A stretch of DNA of 63,365 nucleotides from Paracoccaceae bacterium (GCA_028097405.1 JAOHEK010000017.1:1-63365), one strand, 5' to 3'. Counted from the stretch's first letter, positions 47,459-56,473 are shown. A program made the numbers and translations. Notes: generated from the sequence alone by a model not told the origin.

Positions 47459-48524
47459 GATCACCTTTTTGAACCGGGTACTGAAATAAGTCCGATCTCA
47501 AGTCGGGTAGATCACTTAACAGTCCCAAGCGCTTGACCGCTATGGAAAACCGATGCGCGACAAGATCCGCAAAAGCACCCTCGCCCGTCATTCTCTTACC
47601 GAACTCGGGGTCATAATCCTTGCCGCCGTGCAAATCCCGTACCCGCCCCATGATCCGCGCCGCGCGGTCCGGGAATGCCTCGGCCACCCATTCCTGAAAC
47701 AAGGGCGACACCTCCAAAGGAAACCGCAACATGATCCAACTGGCGTAAGTCGCACCCGCCTGCGAACCGCGCGCCAAAATCGCTTCCAACTCGTGATCCG
47801 TCAGCGCTGGCACCACCGGAGACACCATGATCCGCACCGGACATCCTGCCTCCGACAATCGCTCAATCGTGCGCATCCGCCGTTCGGGCGCAGGCACACG
47901 AGGTTCCATTTTGCGCGACACATCCGCGTCCAACGTCGTGACCGTTATGCCAACACGCGCCAGCCCCATCCGCCCCATTTCACCCAGAATGTCCGCGTCA
48001 CGCTCGATCAAAGTGCCCTTGGTGACAACGCAAACCGGATGACGATATTTGTAAAGAACCTCAAGCAAGCCCCTCATAATACGATGATCTTTTTCAATCG
48101 GCTGATAGGGGTCGGTGTTCGTCCCAATGGCAATCGGTCCCACTTTGTAGGACTTGGCGCGCAATTCGCGTTCCAAAACCTCGGGCGCTTCGGGCCGCGC
48201 GATTAATCGCGTTTCAAAATCCAGCCCCGGAGAAAGACCTAAGTAGGCGTGGGTCGGGCGGGCAAAACAGTAAATGCAGCCATGCTCGCAACCGCGATAA
48301 GGATTGATCGAGCGGTCAAAAAATACATCCGGCGAGGTGTTCCGCGTAATCACCGACCTTGGTCGCTCAAGGGTCACTTCGGTACGCAACGGCGGCGGGT
48401 CTTCGTCGATATCCCAACCGTCATCCATGCTTTCACGGTGAAAGGTCTCGAAACGGCCAACATCATTAGAGACAGCCGCCCGCCCTTTTGGAATACCGCG
48501 AACCAGTGTTTTGTTTATCGCCAT
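47442..48524 (-). CDS. PA0069-family radical SAM protein
   Basis: A 360-residue radical SAM enzyme. The cluster motif is C79-x3-C83-x2-C86 (RGCEHGCIYCFARPTH), followed by GTNTDPYQPIE and TKGTLIERD blocks typical of the family. The substrate is unknown, though relatives are often grouped with DNA photolyase-like or spore lyase-like enzymes. The protein ends in GDQLSLF, a good match to the beta sliding clamp-binding motif QLxLF. The start at 48524 fits family members; a longer frame adds hydrophobic residues. The 3' end has been tandemly duplicated just past the stop. Confidence 0.86.
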   Translation of the reverse strand: MAINKTLVRGIPKGRAAVSNDVGRFETFHRESMDDGWDIDEDPPPLRTEVTLERPRSVITRNTSPDVFFDRSINPYRGCEHGCIYCFARPTHAYLGLSPGLDFETRLIARPEAPEVLERELRAKSYKVGPIAIGTNTDPYQPIEKDHRIMRGLLEVLYKYRHPVCVVTKGTLIERDADILGEMGRMGLARVGITVTTLDADVSRKMEPRVPAPERRMRTIERLSEAGCPVRIMVSPVVPALTDHELEAILARGSQAGATYASWIMLRFPLEVSPLFQEWVAEAFPDRAARIMGRVRDLHGGKDYDPEFGKRMTGEGAFADLVAHRFSIAVKRLGLLSDLPDLRSDLFQYPVQKGDQLSLF

Positions 48525-48658
48525 ATGAAAATATAGGAACAAAATAAGAACACGCACAAGCGAAAAGGCAACTAAGCGTTACGCTAAGAAAATCTTGCGC
48601 AAAAATGCGCAAGCCGTAAGGGTGCAAGTGGGGTCAACTTTTTTTACGGGGGGAGACG

Positions 48659-49591
48659 ATGAAAAAATTATCATGCCTTTTGGCGACATGCGCAGCATTG
48701 CCTGCAAGTGCAGGTACGTTCGGTCCATTCCATAGCATATACGTCTTTGGTGATAGTCTGAGCGACAGCGGCAATCTTGCCATTATCGCACCCCAGGCTG
48801 TGCCAAATCCACCTTATCCAGACGGCCAGTTCACAAACGGCGATACTTGGGCGACCCAATTGGGTTTGACGCCCAGCCTGACGGGCGGAACCAACTTTGC
48901 CTTTGGCGGCGCGCGCGCGAATGACAACGGGGACTTCATCCCCGACCTTCAGGCGCAAATCGGGTCCGCGACGTCCACAATTGACGCGTTTTCCGGAAAC
49001 GCATTGGCGGTCATCTGGGCGGGCGGCAATGATTTCTTGGATTTCAGCAAAATCACGGCACCGACAGATAGCGATCTGAGCAACCTGATCTCAGGCATTG
49101 CCACAACGATTGGCCAAGGCGTGCAAAGCCTTGCGAGCGCCGGTGTCAGCGAAGTTGCCGTCTTCGGCCTGCCCGACTTTGCCGCTCTGCCTCAGTTTGC
49201 AGGCGATCCGGCGGATGCCGCAGGAGCCAGTTTTGTCTCAGGCCTGCTGAATGGTGCGCTTGTTGGAACAACCAGCGCCTTGGACGGCGCACTGGCAGAC
49301 ACCGATGTCAGCTTCTTTGATCTGGACGCCGTTCTTCAAAGCGTTCTACCGGACCTTCCCGAAGCGACGCAGCAAGCAAGCTGTTTTGACGGCATAGCAA
49401 TCTGCACCAACCCCGAGGATTTCTTGTTCTTTGACAACATCCATCCCGTCGAAGGTGTTCACACAATCCTTGCGGGCGAATTTTCGGATCAGGTGCTGCA
49501 GCCTGTGCCTCTTCCAGCCGGTGCAACACTGCTTTTGACCGGTCTGGTCGGTTTCGGAGTGTGGGGTAGGCGTCGCAAGTCGCTCTCGTAA
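48659..49591 (+). CDS. GDSL/SGNH esterase with VPLPA-CTERM sorting signal
   Basis: A 310-residue secreted hydrolase. A signal peptide (about 1-18) precedes the nucleophile motif VFGDSLSDSGNL (S33), GGARANDNGDF and GGNDFLDF oxyanion blocks, and the catalytic Asp-x-x-His in FFDNIHPV near residue 260. The C-terminus (283-310) is VPLPAG, a hydrophobic helix and GRRRK, the tripartite VPLPA-CTERM signal thought to be cleaved by an exosortase. A GGGGGGAG ribosome binding site lies before the ATG. An inverted repeat (48594-48613, 8-bp arms) is in the leader. Substrate unknown; ester or lipid cleavage at the cell surface is likely. Confidence 0.9.
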   Translation: MKKLSCLLATCAALPASAGTFGPFHSIYVFGDSLSDSGNLAIIAPQAVPNPPYPDGQFTNGDTWATQLGLTPSLTGGTNFAFGGARANDNGDFIPDLQAQIGSATSTIDAFSGNALAVIWAGGNDFLDFSKITAPTDSDLSNLISGIATTIGQGVQSLASAGVSEVAVFGLPDFAALPQFAGDPADAAGASFVSGLLNGALVGTTSALDGALADTDVSFFDLDAVLQSVLPDLPEATQQASCFDGIAICTNPEDFLFFDNIHPVEGVHTILAGEFSDQVLQPVPLPAGATLLLTGLVGFGVWGRRRKSLS

Positions 49592-49619
49592 ACCTTTAAG
49601 TCGTAAACTGGCATTCAAA

Positions 49620-49665
49620 TCACGCGGGTTTCCCCCTACATCGTGGGAAACCCGCGTGAATTTTT
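49620..49665 (+). terminator. Strong hairpin terminator directly before the corrinoid protein gene
   Basis: A perfect 15-bp stem (TCACGCGGGTTTCCC with GGGAAACCCGCGTGA) with a 10-base loop, followed by A and TTTTT. It lies 28 bases after the esterase stop. The T tract runs straight into the AGGA of the next gene, leaving no room for a promoter between them. Confidence 0.88.
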
Positions 49666-49677
49666 AGGAATGTGGTC

Positions 49678-50382
49678 ATGGCCGACGAAGAACAAGAAAT
49701 CATCCTGAACGAACTCAGCGACGAAGAGCTGACTCTGCAGATGCATGATGACCTATACGACGGGATGAAAGAAGAGATCGAAGAAGGCACCAACATCCTT
49801 CTTGGTCGCGGCTGGGAACCCTACCGTGTTCTGACCGAAGCATTGGTCGGCGGCATGAAAATCGTTGGCGACGACTTCCGCGATGGCATTCTGTTCGTCC
49901 CCGAAGTTCTGTTGGCCGCCAATGCCATGAAAGCGGGTATGTTCATCTTGAAACCGCTTCTGGCGGAAACCGGTGCGCCCCGGATGGGCAAAATGGTGAT
50001 CGGCACAGTCAAAGGCGACATCCATGACATCGGCAAAAATCTTGTGACGATGATGATGGAAGGCGCTGGATTTGAGGTTGTCGATCTCGGAATCAACAAC
50101 CCTGCCGAAGATTACATCGCAGCCCTGAAAAAAGAAGACGCCGACATTCTGGGCATGTCTGCTTTGCTGACGACGACGATGCCGTACATGAAGGTTGTGA
50201 TCGACACGTTGATCGAAATGGGCATCCGCGACGATTACGTGATCCTTGTGGGCGGCGCCCCTTTGAATGAAGAATTCGGCAAAGCCATTGGCGCTGACGC
50301 CTATTGCCGCGATGCTGCGGTCGCGGTTGAAACGGCCAAAGACTACATGGCGCGCAAACACAACCAGATGGCGGCTGGCTAG
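49678..50382 (+). CDS. Corrinoid (B12-binding) protein of a methyltransferase system
   Basis: A 234-residue MtbC/MttC-type protein. The N-terminal helical cap (about 10-95) is followed by a Rossmann B12-binding domain with D114-x-H116-x-x-G119 (GDIHDIGKN), where His replaces the lower cobalamin ligand, then SALLTTTMPYM and GGAPLNEEF. It would carry a methyl group between a substrate methyltransferase such as the MttB-family protein at 53151-54692 and an acceptor. ATG at 49678 follows AGGA; a GTG two codons earlier is possible. A strong terminator stands immediately upstream. Confidence 0.93.
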   Translation: MADEEQEIILNELSDEELTLQMHDDLYDGMKEEIEEGTNILLGRGWEPYRVLTEALVGGMKIVGDDFRDGILFVPEVLLAANAMKAGMFILKPLLAETGAPRMGKMVIGTVKGDIHDIGKNLVTMMMEGAGFEVVDLGINNPAEDYIAALKKEDADILGMSALLTTTMPYMKVVIDTLIEMGIRDDYVILVGGAPLNEEFGKAIGADAYCRDAAVAVETAKDYMARKHNQMAAG

Positions 50383-50493
50383 CTGGTTTGAACCGCGCAG
50401 TTAGGATCCAAAATTTCTGCTGACGGCAACATACCTGACGATGACACCCTGACAACAAAGGGGCTAACCCCTACCGGGGCTGGTCGCATTCTG

Positions 50494-51066
50494 GTGCTGG
50501 GCTGCGGCGCACTGGCGCGTGAGTTATTAGCGCTTACCAAAGCTTTCGACCACATCGACGTCCAATGCCTACCAGCCATCCTTCACAACCACCCCGAGCG
50601 TATTACACCCGCCGTGCGCGAAACAGTCGCAAAAAGCACGGACTACGACAGGATTTTTCTGGCCTACGCCGATTGCGGCACGGGTGGTGAATTGGCCAAA
50701 TTGGCAAGCGATCTGAACATTGAAATGATGCCCGGGCCACACTGCTATGCCTTTTATCAGGGCACCGAAGATTTCTTAAGTCGCACCAGCGAAGAGTTCA
50801 CATCCTTTTATCTGACCGATTTTCTAGTCAGACAATTTGACGCCTTTGTATGGAAACCACTTGGGCTCGACCGCCACCCAGAATTGCGCAATAGCTATTT
50901 CGGCCACTACAAAACTTTGGTGTATCAGGCCCAAATAAAAGACCCGGCCCTTTTAGAAAAAGCCCGCGATTGCGCAGACCGGTTGGGGCTTGCCTTTGAA
51001 CATCGCGTGACAGGTTACGGTGAATTGGCCAGTGAATTAAATAGATTCGGGCATCTGGCCGATTAA
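50494..51066 (+). CDS. DUF1638 family protein
   Basis: A conserved protein usually encoded beside corrinoid methyltransferases. It has YADCGTGGELAKLA, MPGPHCYAFYQGT and FVWKPLGLDRHPELR, the known DUF1638 blocks. The coordinates use the first standard start (GTG, 50494), which truncates the N-terminus: the frame is open back to 50392 and residues like DDDTLTTKGLTPTG, similar to relatives, lie upstream. A likely true start is ATT at 50413 with AGGA 7 bases before it. The metabolic role is unknown, but context links it to methylamine or betaine demethylation. Confidence 0.85.
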   Translation: MLGCGALARELLALTKAFDHIDVQCLPAILHNHPERITPAVRETVAKSTDYDRIFLAYADCGTGGELAKLASDLNIEMMPGPHCYAFYQGTEDFLSRTSEEFTSFYLTDFLVRQFDAFVWKPLGLDRHPELRNSYFGHYKTLVYQAQIKDPALLEKARDCADRLGLAFEHRVTGYGELASELNRFGHLAD

Positions 51067-51115
51067 ATTACCGGATGCAGGGGGACGGGTCTCCCCCTCG
51101 CAAAACACGCAAGCA

Positions 51116-51436
51116 TTAGGATGTCGCGTCCTCGGAAACTTTTTCTTCTGTTTCTTCGTGGACAATCTCAATCTTAAGACGGGCCGCAAAAGCCCCCAAT
51201 GTTCCTAAAACGGCCAGTACCGGAGCCGCTAGAACCACAGCACCGCCCGCGATTGCGCCATATGTTAAGGGGATTTCCAATGCGATATCGCCATCGGGCT
51301 CAACGATCCGGATACGTTTCACTTTATTGTCCGCCGCCAGTTGTTTGACGCGGGATAAAAGCTCTTGTCCGGTTACCTCAATATCTTCGATCCAGGTCCG
51401 TTTTCCGTCGTCATTCTTTGATTGTTCGTCCGTCAT
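51116..51436 (-). CDS. DUF4342 family protein
   Basis: A 106-residue protein. A charged N-terminal half with TWIEDIEVTGQELLSRVKQL is followed by KRIRIVEPDGDIALEIPL, one hydrophobic glycine/alanine-rich segment (about 66-88) and an acidic tail. This is the DUF4342 layout; function unknown. The start at 51436 follows GAGGGGGAA. It lies opposite the DUF1638 gene and downstream of the GafA candidate on the same strand. Confidence 0.82.
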   Translation of the reverse strand: MTDEQSKNDDGKRTWIEDIEVTGQELLSRVKQLAADNKVKRIRIVEPDGDIALEIPLTYGAIAGGAVVLAAPVLAVLGTLGAFAARLKIEIVHEETEEKVSEDATS

Positions 51437-51505
51437 GGGTTCCCCCTCACATAAGTTAATCTGATTTACATATGCGAAGGGCACCCGGCTTTTTCAAGAT
51501 CTGAC

Positions 51506-52636
51506 CTAACCGATCAGCGGTGACCAATTCCCGCTTTTCTCGTCGTAATGGGATTTCAAACGCATAAGCGCGATCCGCAAAACGATCTTACCAGACCGCG
51601 CAGACCAACCCATTCTCTCTTCAACGGATTCCATGCCTTCCAGAAAACAACAGCACCGCAGCACCACGTCGCCAAGCCCCGATCCAAGATCACCAAGGGC
51701 CCTCAAAACCCGGTCGCGGGCCGGTTCAGACCCGCCACTTTCACCGCCGCCAACGAAAGCCCCACGCGCACCACTGGCCAAGAACTGTTCCCAGTTCTGC
51801 GTGATACGCGGGCCCATCTGAGCCAGTTCGAAATCTTCGCGCAGACGCTCGCCGGCCGCCACAAGATCCGGCTGCAAAAACGGCTTGCCGTCCCGATCCT
51901 TGCGCCGCGCCAAGGCAGACAAAGGGCTTTCGGCAGCACTATACCGGATGCCCCGCCGCTTGTTGGTCTCATCCGAGCCGTTCCGCTGGGCCCAATCGCG
52001 CTGCTGATCGGAAAAGGGATCAGCCGCCTCGCCCATTCCGACACGGATGGCCTCTTCTTCCGCCAACATGCGCTTTAACGCCATCCGGCCCGCCGAAGTT
52101 ATGCGATACCGCGTAATTCGGCCTTCGCTGGTGACACTGATCCAATCCTTCAAGGCCATCGCTTCGGCATAAGGCCGCTCGACCACGGCGGTCTTCAAGG
52201 TCCGGCCATCCGGCGTTTCACGCGCGACAACGGCCTTATCCATGTCATTCGCAATCGCCAGACATGCACCGCTTTCATTCAGCCGACGCAGGATGCGAAC
52301 GGCTGCCAGCTTCAGTTGCGTATCATCTGGAAGATCGTTCTCTGTGATCGTTTCACTCATCGTCAATTCCTGAGCTCCCCCAATTTCGAAAATGTTAGGT
52401 TCCAGCGCGCCCTTGGCATCGCCCAACCGTCGTAGTGCCAGATCGACCAATGGGTCGTCCCGACGCTGTTCATACCGCCGCACCATCCGCAGGATCGTCG
52501 ATGCGTGACACCCTGCTTCCCGCGCCAGCGACCGGATAGACCGGCCTGCTTCGACATGTTCCAGATACGTTAAAGCTGTTTCCGGGACCCATTCAGGCAC
52601 CCCACGTTTGCCCTTAATTTCTGTATCCATGAACAT
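51506..52636 (-). CDS. gafA: DUF6456 helix-turn-helix regulator, candidate gene-transfer-agent activator GafA
   Basis: A 376-residue protein. An N-terminal HTH (about 20-60, GRSIRSLAREAGCHASTILRMVRRYE) is followed by a central winged-helix-like part (about 95-190, ITRYRITSAGRMALKRML) and a C-terminal DUF6456 domain with CCCFLEGMESVEERMGW and SGKIVLRIALMRLKSHY. In Rhodobacter capsulatus the DUF6456 protein GafA directly activates gene-transfer-agent transcription and contacts RNA polymerase omega. There the two parts come from adjacent genes; here they are fused. ATG at 52636 follows AGAGGG. A CtrA-like element lies 62 bases upstream. The ortholog call is an inference. Confidence 0.68.
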   Translation of the reverse strand: MFMDTEIKGKRGVPEWVPETALTYLEHVEAGRSIRSLAREAGCHASTILRMVRRYEQRRDDPLVDLALRRLGDAKGALEPNIFEIGGAQELTMSETITENDLPDDTQLKLAAVRILRRLNESGACLAIANDMDKAVVARETPDGRTLKTAVVERPYAEAMALKDWISVTSEGRITRYRITSAGRMALKRMLAEEEAIRVGMGEAADPFSDQQRDWAQRNGSDETNKRRGIRYSAAESPLSALARRKDRDGKPFLQPDLVAAGERLREDFELAQMGPRITQNWEQFLASGARGAFVGGGESGGSEPARDRVLRALGDLGSGLGDVVLRCCCFLEGMESVEERMGWSARSGKIVLRIALMRLKSHYDEKSGNWSPLIG

Positions 52637-52697
52637 CCAACAGCCCTCTTTTCCCACCAATTCCAACAACCGACAGATTCAACTTTTGATAGTATTG

Positions 52698-52713
52698 GTT
52701 ACGACAATGTTAA
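52698..52713 (-). promoter_or_regulatory. CtrA-like element upstream of the GafA candidate
   Basis: On the minus strand TTAAC-N6-GTAAC, one mismatch from TTAA-N7-TTAAC, lies 62 bases upstream of the DUF6456 gene start. The half-sites and spacing are identical to the element at 24816-24831 before the lysis cassette, with a different six-base core. Confidence 0.45.
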
Positions 52714-52850
52714 CACGGCAGGTCTGTCCTGATGATTAATTAACTATGTAAATAAAGGGAAATGCGCCCGAACGCTCTGATCCCACAAAACGCAACACAC
52801 TCTTAGGTTGTATATCTTGACGACAGAAATCAGCCAAGGAGCACACATAA

Positions 52851-53147
52851 ATGACCGATCCTCAGACATATATCGCGTCTCTGCGCCGCCCCCGTTTACT
52901 GGTCCGCGCCGCTCGTTTGGGATTGGCCGATTATAATCGGGATCGCTGGTTACGCCGATTGATGCCCGGCGAAGCAACACCGCGCCCCGGACAAGCGTTC
53001 CATGCCTTGGCCGAGCGCGAAGACATCATGAACCAAAGCCGCCTCAACGGCGACGCAGCCTATTCTGTCGCGCGTCACATCGAACTGCTGATTGCGCTCA
53101 TTGATGAATCGAAGCTTGCCGAAAGCCGGATGCCGAAAGCCGCCTAA
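52851..53147 (+). CDS. DUF6477 family protein
   Basis: A 98-residue soluble protein with the family blocks TYIASLRRPRLLVRAARLGLADY and a closing HIELLIALIDESKLAE helix. AAGGAG precedes the ATG. It is divergent from the GafA candidate, sharing about 215 bases of intergenic DNA. DUF6477 proteins are restricted to Rhodobacterales; the function is unknown. Confidence 0.85.
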   Translation: MTDPQTYIASLRRPRLLVRAARLGLADYNRDRWLRRLMPGEATPRPGQAFHALAEREDIMNQSRLNGDAAYSVARHIELLIALIDESKLAESRMPKAA

Positions 53148-53150
53148 ACG

Positions 53151-54692
53151 CTAGCCAAACGCTTTGGGCGCATTGGCCTTTTTCTCGGCGATATAGGCGT
53201 CCAAAGCGGCCAACTTATCCGGATCGATCCCCGGTTGCTGATAGTCAGCCAACAGCTTGGCCACCCGCGCGCTTGCCAAACCTTCGGTATCGCTCGCGCC
53301 TTCATCAGACCATGTTTCGAAGGGTTTGTAATCCAACACGTCGCTTCGCCAGAACGCCGACTTAAAATTCTCTTGGGTATGCGCGCACCCAAGATAATGC
53401 CCGCCGGGTCCAACCTCGCGGATCGCATCCATCGCTTGGCCATTCTCGGAAAGGTCGATGCCTTCCGCCAGCTTGTGTAAAGTGCCAAGCTGATCGGCGT
53501 CCATCACAAACTTCTCAAAGCTTGCCACCAACCCACCTTCCAGCCAACCGGCCGCGTGCAACATAAAGTTCACGCCCGACAACAGCCCCATATTCAAGCT
53601 GTTAGCTGTCTCATAACCCGCCTGCGCATCCGGCAGCTTTGATCCGCAAAACGATCCCGCTGAACGGTAAGGCAAACCCAATCGCCGCGCCAATTGCCCC
53701 ATGCCAAGGGTCACCTGCGCTGCCTCTGGCGTGCCGAACGTGGGCGCGCCCGAATTCATATCGATCGAGGTCACGAACGTGCCCGCAATCACAGGCGAAC
53801 CGACCCGCACCAACTGGCTATAGGCGATGCCCGCCAAAACTTCGGCCAAAGCCTGCGTCAAAGTTCCCGCCACCGAAACCGGTGACATGGCCCCGCCGAC
53901 GATAAACGGCGAAATGATCGAGGCTTGATTCGCAGCCGCATAAACCTCCAACGATCCCATCATCGTGGCGTCGAAGGTAAGCGGAGAATTAATATTGATC
54001 AGCGAGGTCATCACCGTATTTTCGGCGACAAAATCTTTTCCGAACAGAATCTCACACATTTCCACCGAATCACGAGCGCGATCAGGGTCGGTGACAGACC
54101 CCATGAACGGTTTGTCCGACAACGTCATATGGGCGTGAAGCATATCCAAGTGCCGCACGTTGACAGGCACATCGGTCGGCTCACAAACCGTGCCACCGGA
54201 ATGATGCAACCACTTCGACATGTACCCAAGCCGCACAAAATTCCGGAAATCCTCAATCGTTGCATAGCGCCGTCCACCTTCCGCATCGCGCACGAAGGGC
54301 GGACCATAAACCGGGGCCAACACCAGATTAGTGCCCCCAACAACCACATTACGATCCGGATTGCGCGCGTGCTGCGTGTAAGTGGCGGGCGCCGTCTTGC
54401 ACAACGTGCGCGCCAAACCCTTCGGTAACCGCACACGTTCGCCCTGAACATCCGCACCCGCCGCGCGCCAAAGGTCTAGCGCTTTTGGATTGTCGGTGAA
54501 GGCAACGCCGATTTCCTCCAAAACGATCTCGGCATTCGCTTCGATAATCTCAAGCGCCTCTTCGTTCAAAATCTCAAAGTTCGGCACTTTACGCTCGATA
54601 TAGCGCGCCGCTTCGATCCGCACCGCTGTACGTTCCGCCCGCCGTGCAGCTCCACCGCCACCACGTCCTCGCCGAGGATTGCCGTCCGCCAT
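53151..54692 (-). CDS. MttB-family (non-pyrrolysine) trimethylamine/betaine methyltransferase
   Basis: A 513-residue TIM-barrel methyltransferase of the MttB superfamily. Blocks such as FVRLGYMSKWLHHSGGTVCEP, DLSENGQAMDAIREVGPGGH and NSGAPTFGTPEAA are typical. No in-frame TAG is present, so it lacks the pyrrolysine of methanogen MttB, as in bacterial glycine betaine or related quaternary amine demethylases. The corrinoid protein 3 kb away is the likely methyl acceptor. It is convergent with the DUF6477 gene (4 bases apart) and divergent from guaA. The substrate is unproved. Confidence 0.87.
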   Translation of the reverse strand: MADGNPRRGRGGGGAARRAERTAVRIEAARYIERKVPNFEILNEEALEIIEANAEIVLEEIGVAFTDNPKALDLWRAAGADVQGERVRLPKGLARTLCKTAPATYTQHARNPDRNVVVGGTNLVLAPVYGPPFVRDAEGGRRYATIEDFRNFVRLGYMSKWLHHSGGTVCEPTDVPVNVRHLDMLHAHMTLSDKPFMGSVTDPDRARDSVEMCEILFGKDFVAENTVMTSLININSPLTFDATMMGSLEVYAAANQASIISPFIVGGAMSPVSVAGTLTQALAEVLAGIAYSQLVRVGSPVIAGTFVTSIDMNSGAPTFGTPEAAQVTLGMGQLARRLGLPYRSAGSFCGSKLPDAQAGYETANSLNMGLLSGVNFMLHAAGWLEGGLVASFEKFVMDADQLGTLHKLAEGIDLSENGQAMDAIREVGPGGHYLGCAHTQENFKSAFWRSDVLDYKPFETWSDEGASDTEGLASARVAKLLADYQQPGIDPDKLAALDAYIAEKKANAPKAFG

Positions 54693-54898
54693 AAGACCTG
54701 CTCCAAATTCCGCCCTAGGTTCTGAAACTACACCACAGCCCAGCCAAGCTTGTGGCGGTTTACGTCAGTTCCGACCCGTTTCCGACATGAACTGCGCAAA
54801 CCGAAGATTTGCGCCAAGCCGCCAGCACCCGCAAATCCACTTTGATTGATACGCTCCAAGGTCTCGACATCCGCGCAGCACAGACCTATTCCAACGCC

Positions 54899-56473
54899 AT
54901 GACAGACACTGCCCATGACCGCCTTCTTATCATCGACTTCGGATCGCAAGTGACCCAACTGATCGCGCGCCGCCTGCGCGAGCTGAACGTCTATTGCGAA
55001 ATCCATCCCTTCCAGAACGTCACGGATGATTTCCTTAGCCATTTCGCACCGAAAGCCGTGATCCTGTCCGGCGGTCCCGCCAGCGTTGTCCACGACGACA
55101 GCCCGCGCCCGCCCGCCGGTGTATTCGATCTTGGCGTCCCCATCCTTGGCATCTGTTACGGCCAACAGGTCATGATGCAGATGCTGGGCGGTCTGGTCGA
55201 AGGCGGTAAAATCTCAGGTGGCGGCGGTACGGCTGAATTCGGGCGTGCCTTTGTTGAGCCCAAAAATACCCTGCCCTTACTGAACGGATGGTTCACGACA
55301 GGCAAAGAACAAGTCTGGATGAGCCACGGCGACCACGTCTCAAAGCTTGCCCCCGGTTTTGAGGTCTTCGGCACATCACCCAACGCGCCCTTCGCCATCA
55401 CAGGTGACACCGCGCGCAACTTTTACGCCGTCCAGTTCCACCCCGAAGTCCACCACACACCAAAAGGGGCCACGCTTTACGAAAACTTCGTAGGGCTTGC
55501 TGGCTTTAAGGGCGATTGGACCATGGGCGCCTACCGCGAACAGGCCATCGCCAAAATCCGCGAAACCGTCGGCGATAAAAAAGTCATCTGCGGTCTTTCG
55601 GGCGGCGTCGACAGTTCGGTCGCCGCCATCCTGATCCACGAAGCCATTGGCGACCAGCTGACGTGCGTCTTCGTCGACCACGGGCTTTTGCGCCAGGGCG
55701 AAGCCGATGAAGTCACTGCCATGTTCCGCGACAACTACAACATCCCCCTGATCGCGGCGGATGAAAGCGAATTGTTCTTGGGCGAACTCGACGGCCAATC
55801 CGATCCCGAAACCAAACGCAAGATCATCGGCAAGCTGTTCATCGACGTATTCCAGAAATACGCCAATCAGATCGAAGGCGCAGAATTTCTCGCCCAAGGC
55901 ACGCTTTATCCAGACGTCATCGAAAGCGTCAGCTTTTCGGGCGGCCCCTCAGCCACCATCAAATCCCACCACAACGTCGGCGGTCTACCGGAAAAAATGG
56001 GCCTGAAACTGGTCGAACCGTTGCGCGAACTTTTCAAAGACGAAGTCCGCGCCTTGGGCCGTGAACTTGGCCTGCCCCAAAGCTTTATCGGTCGCCACCC
56101 CTTCCCCGGCCCCGGCCTTGCAATCCGCTGCCCCGGCGAAATCACCCGGCCCAAGCTTGAGATCCTGCGCAAAGCCGACGCCGTCTACATCGATCAAATC
56201 CGCAAACACGGGCTGTATGACGAGATCTGGCAAGCCTTCGTCGCCATCCTGCCCGTCCGCACCGTGGGCGTGATGGGCGATGGCCGCACCTATGATTTCG
56301 CCTGTGCGCTTCGCGCCGTCACCTCCGTCGACGGTATGACAGCCGATTATTACCCCTTCACCCACGAATTCTTGGGCGAAACCGCCACCCGGATCATCAA
56401 CGAAGTCCCCGGCATCAACCGCGTGACCTACGACATCACGTCGAAACCACCCGGTACGATTGAGTGGGAATGA
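54899..56473 (+). CDS. guaA: GMP synthase (glutamine-hydrolysing)
   Basis: Converts XMP to GMP. The 524-residue protein has an N-terminal class I amidotransferase domain (C86 in [15 protein letters not shown] near 180), the PP-loop ATPase motif [12 protein letters not shown] near 232 and the GMP synthase dimerisation domain ending PPGTIEWE. The start at 54899 gives [17 protein letters not shown]; 30 upstream in-frame residues lack family similarity. It is a single gene with a 150-base gap before ydcF. Confidence 0.97.
   Translation: MTDTAHDRLLIIDFGSQVTQLIARRLRELNVYCEIHPFQNVTDDFLSHFAPKAVILSGGPASVVHDDSPRPPAGVFDLGVPILGICYGQQVMMQMLGGLVEGGKISGGGGTAEFGRAFVEPKNTLPLLNGWFTTGKEQVWMSHGDHVSKLAPGFEVFGTSPNAPFAITGDTARNFYAVQFHPEVHHTPKGATLYENFVGLAGFKGDWTMGAYREQAIAKIRETVGDKKVICGLSGGVDSSVAAILIHEAIGDQLTCVFVDHGLLRQGEADEVTAMFRDNYNIPLIAADESELFLGELDGQSDPETKRKIIGKLFIDVFQKYANQIEGAEFLAQGTLYPDVIESVSFSGGPSATIKSHHNVGGLPEKMGLKLVEPLRELFKDEVRALGRELGLPQSFIGRHPFPGPGLAIRCPGEITRPKLEILRKADAVYIDQIRKHGLYDEIWQAFVAILPVRTVGVMGDGRTYDFACALRAVTSVDGMTADYYPFTHEFLGETATRIINEVPGINRVTYDITSKPPGTIEWE

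Noticed and set aside
53151-54692. Pyrrolysine-containing trimethylamine methyltransferase
   Set aside because: No in-frame TAG codon interrupts the gene, so it belongs to the non-pyrrolysine branch.
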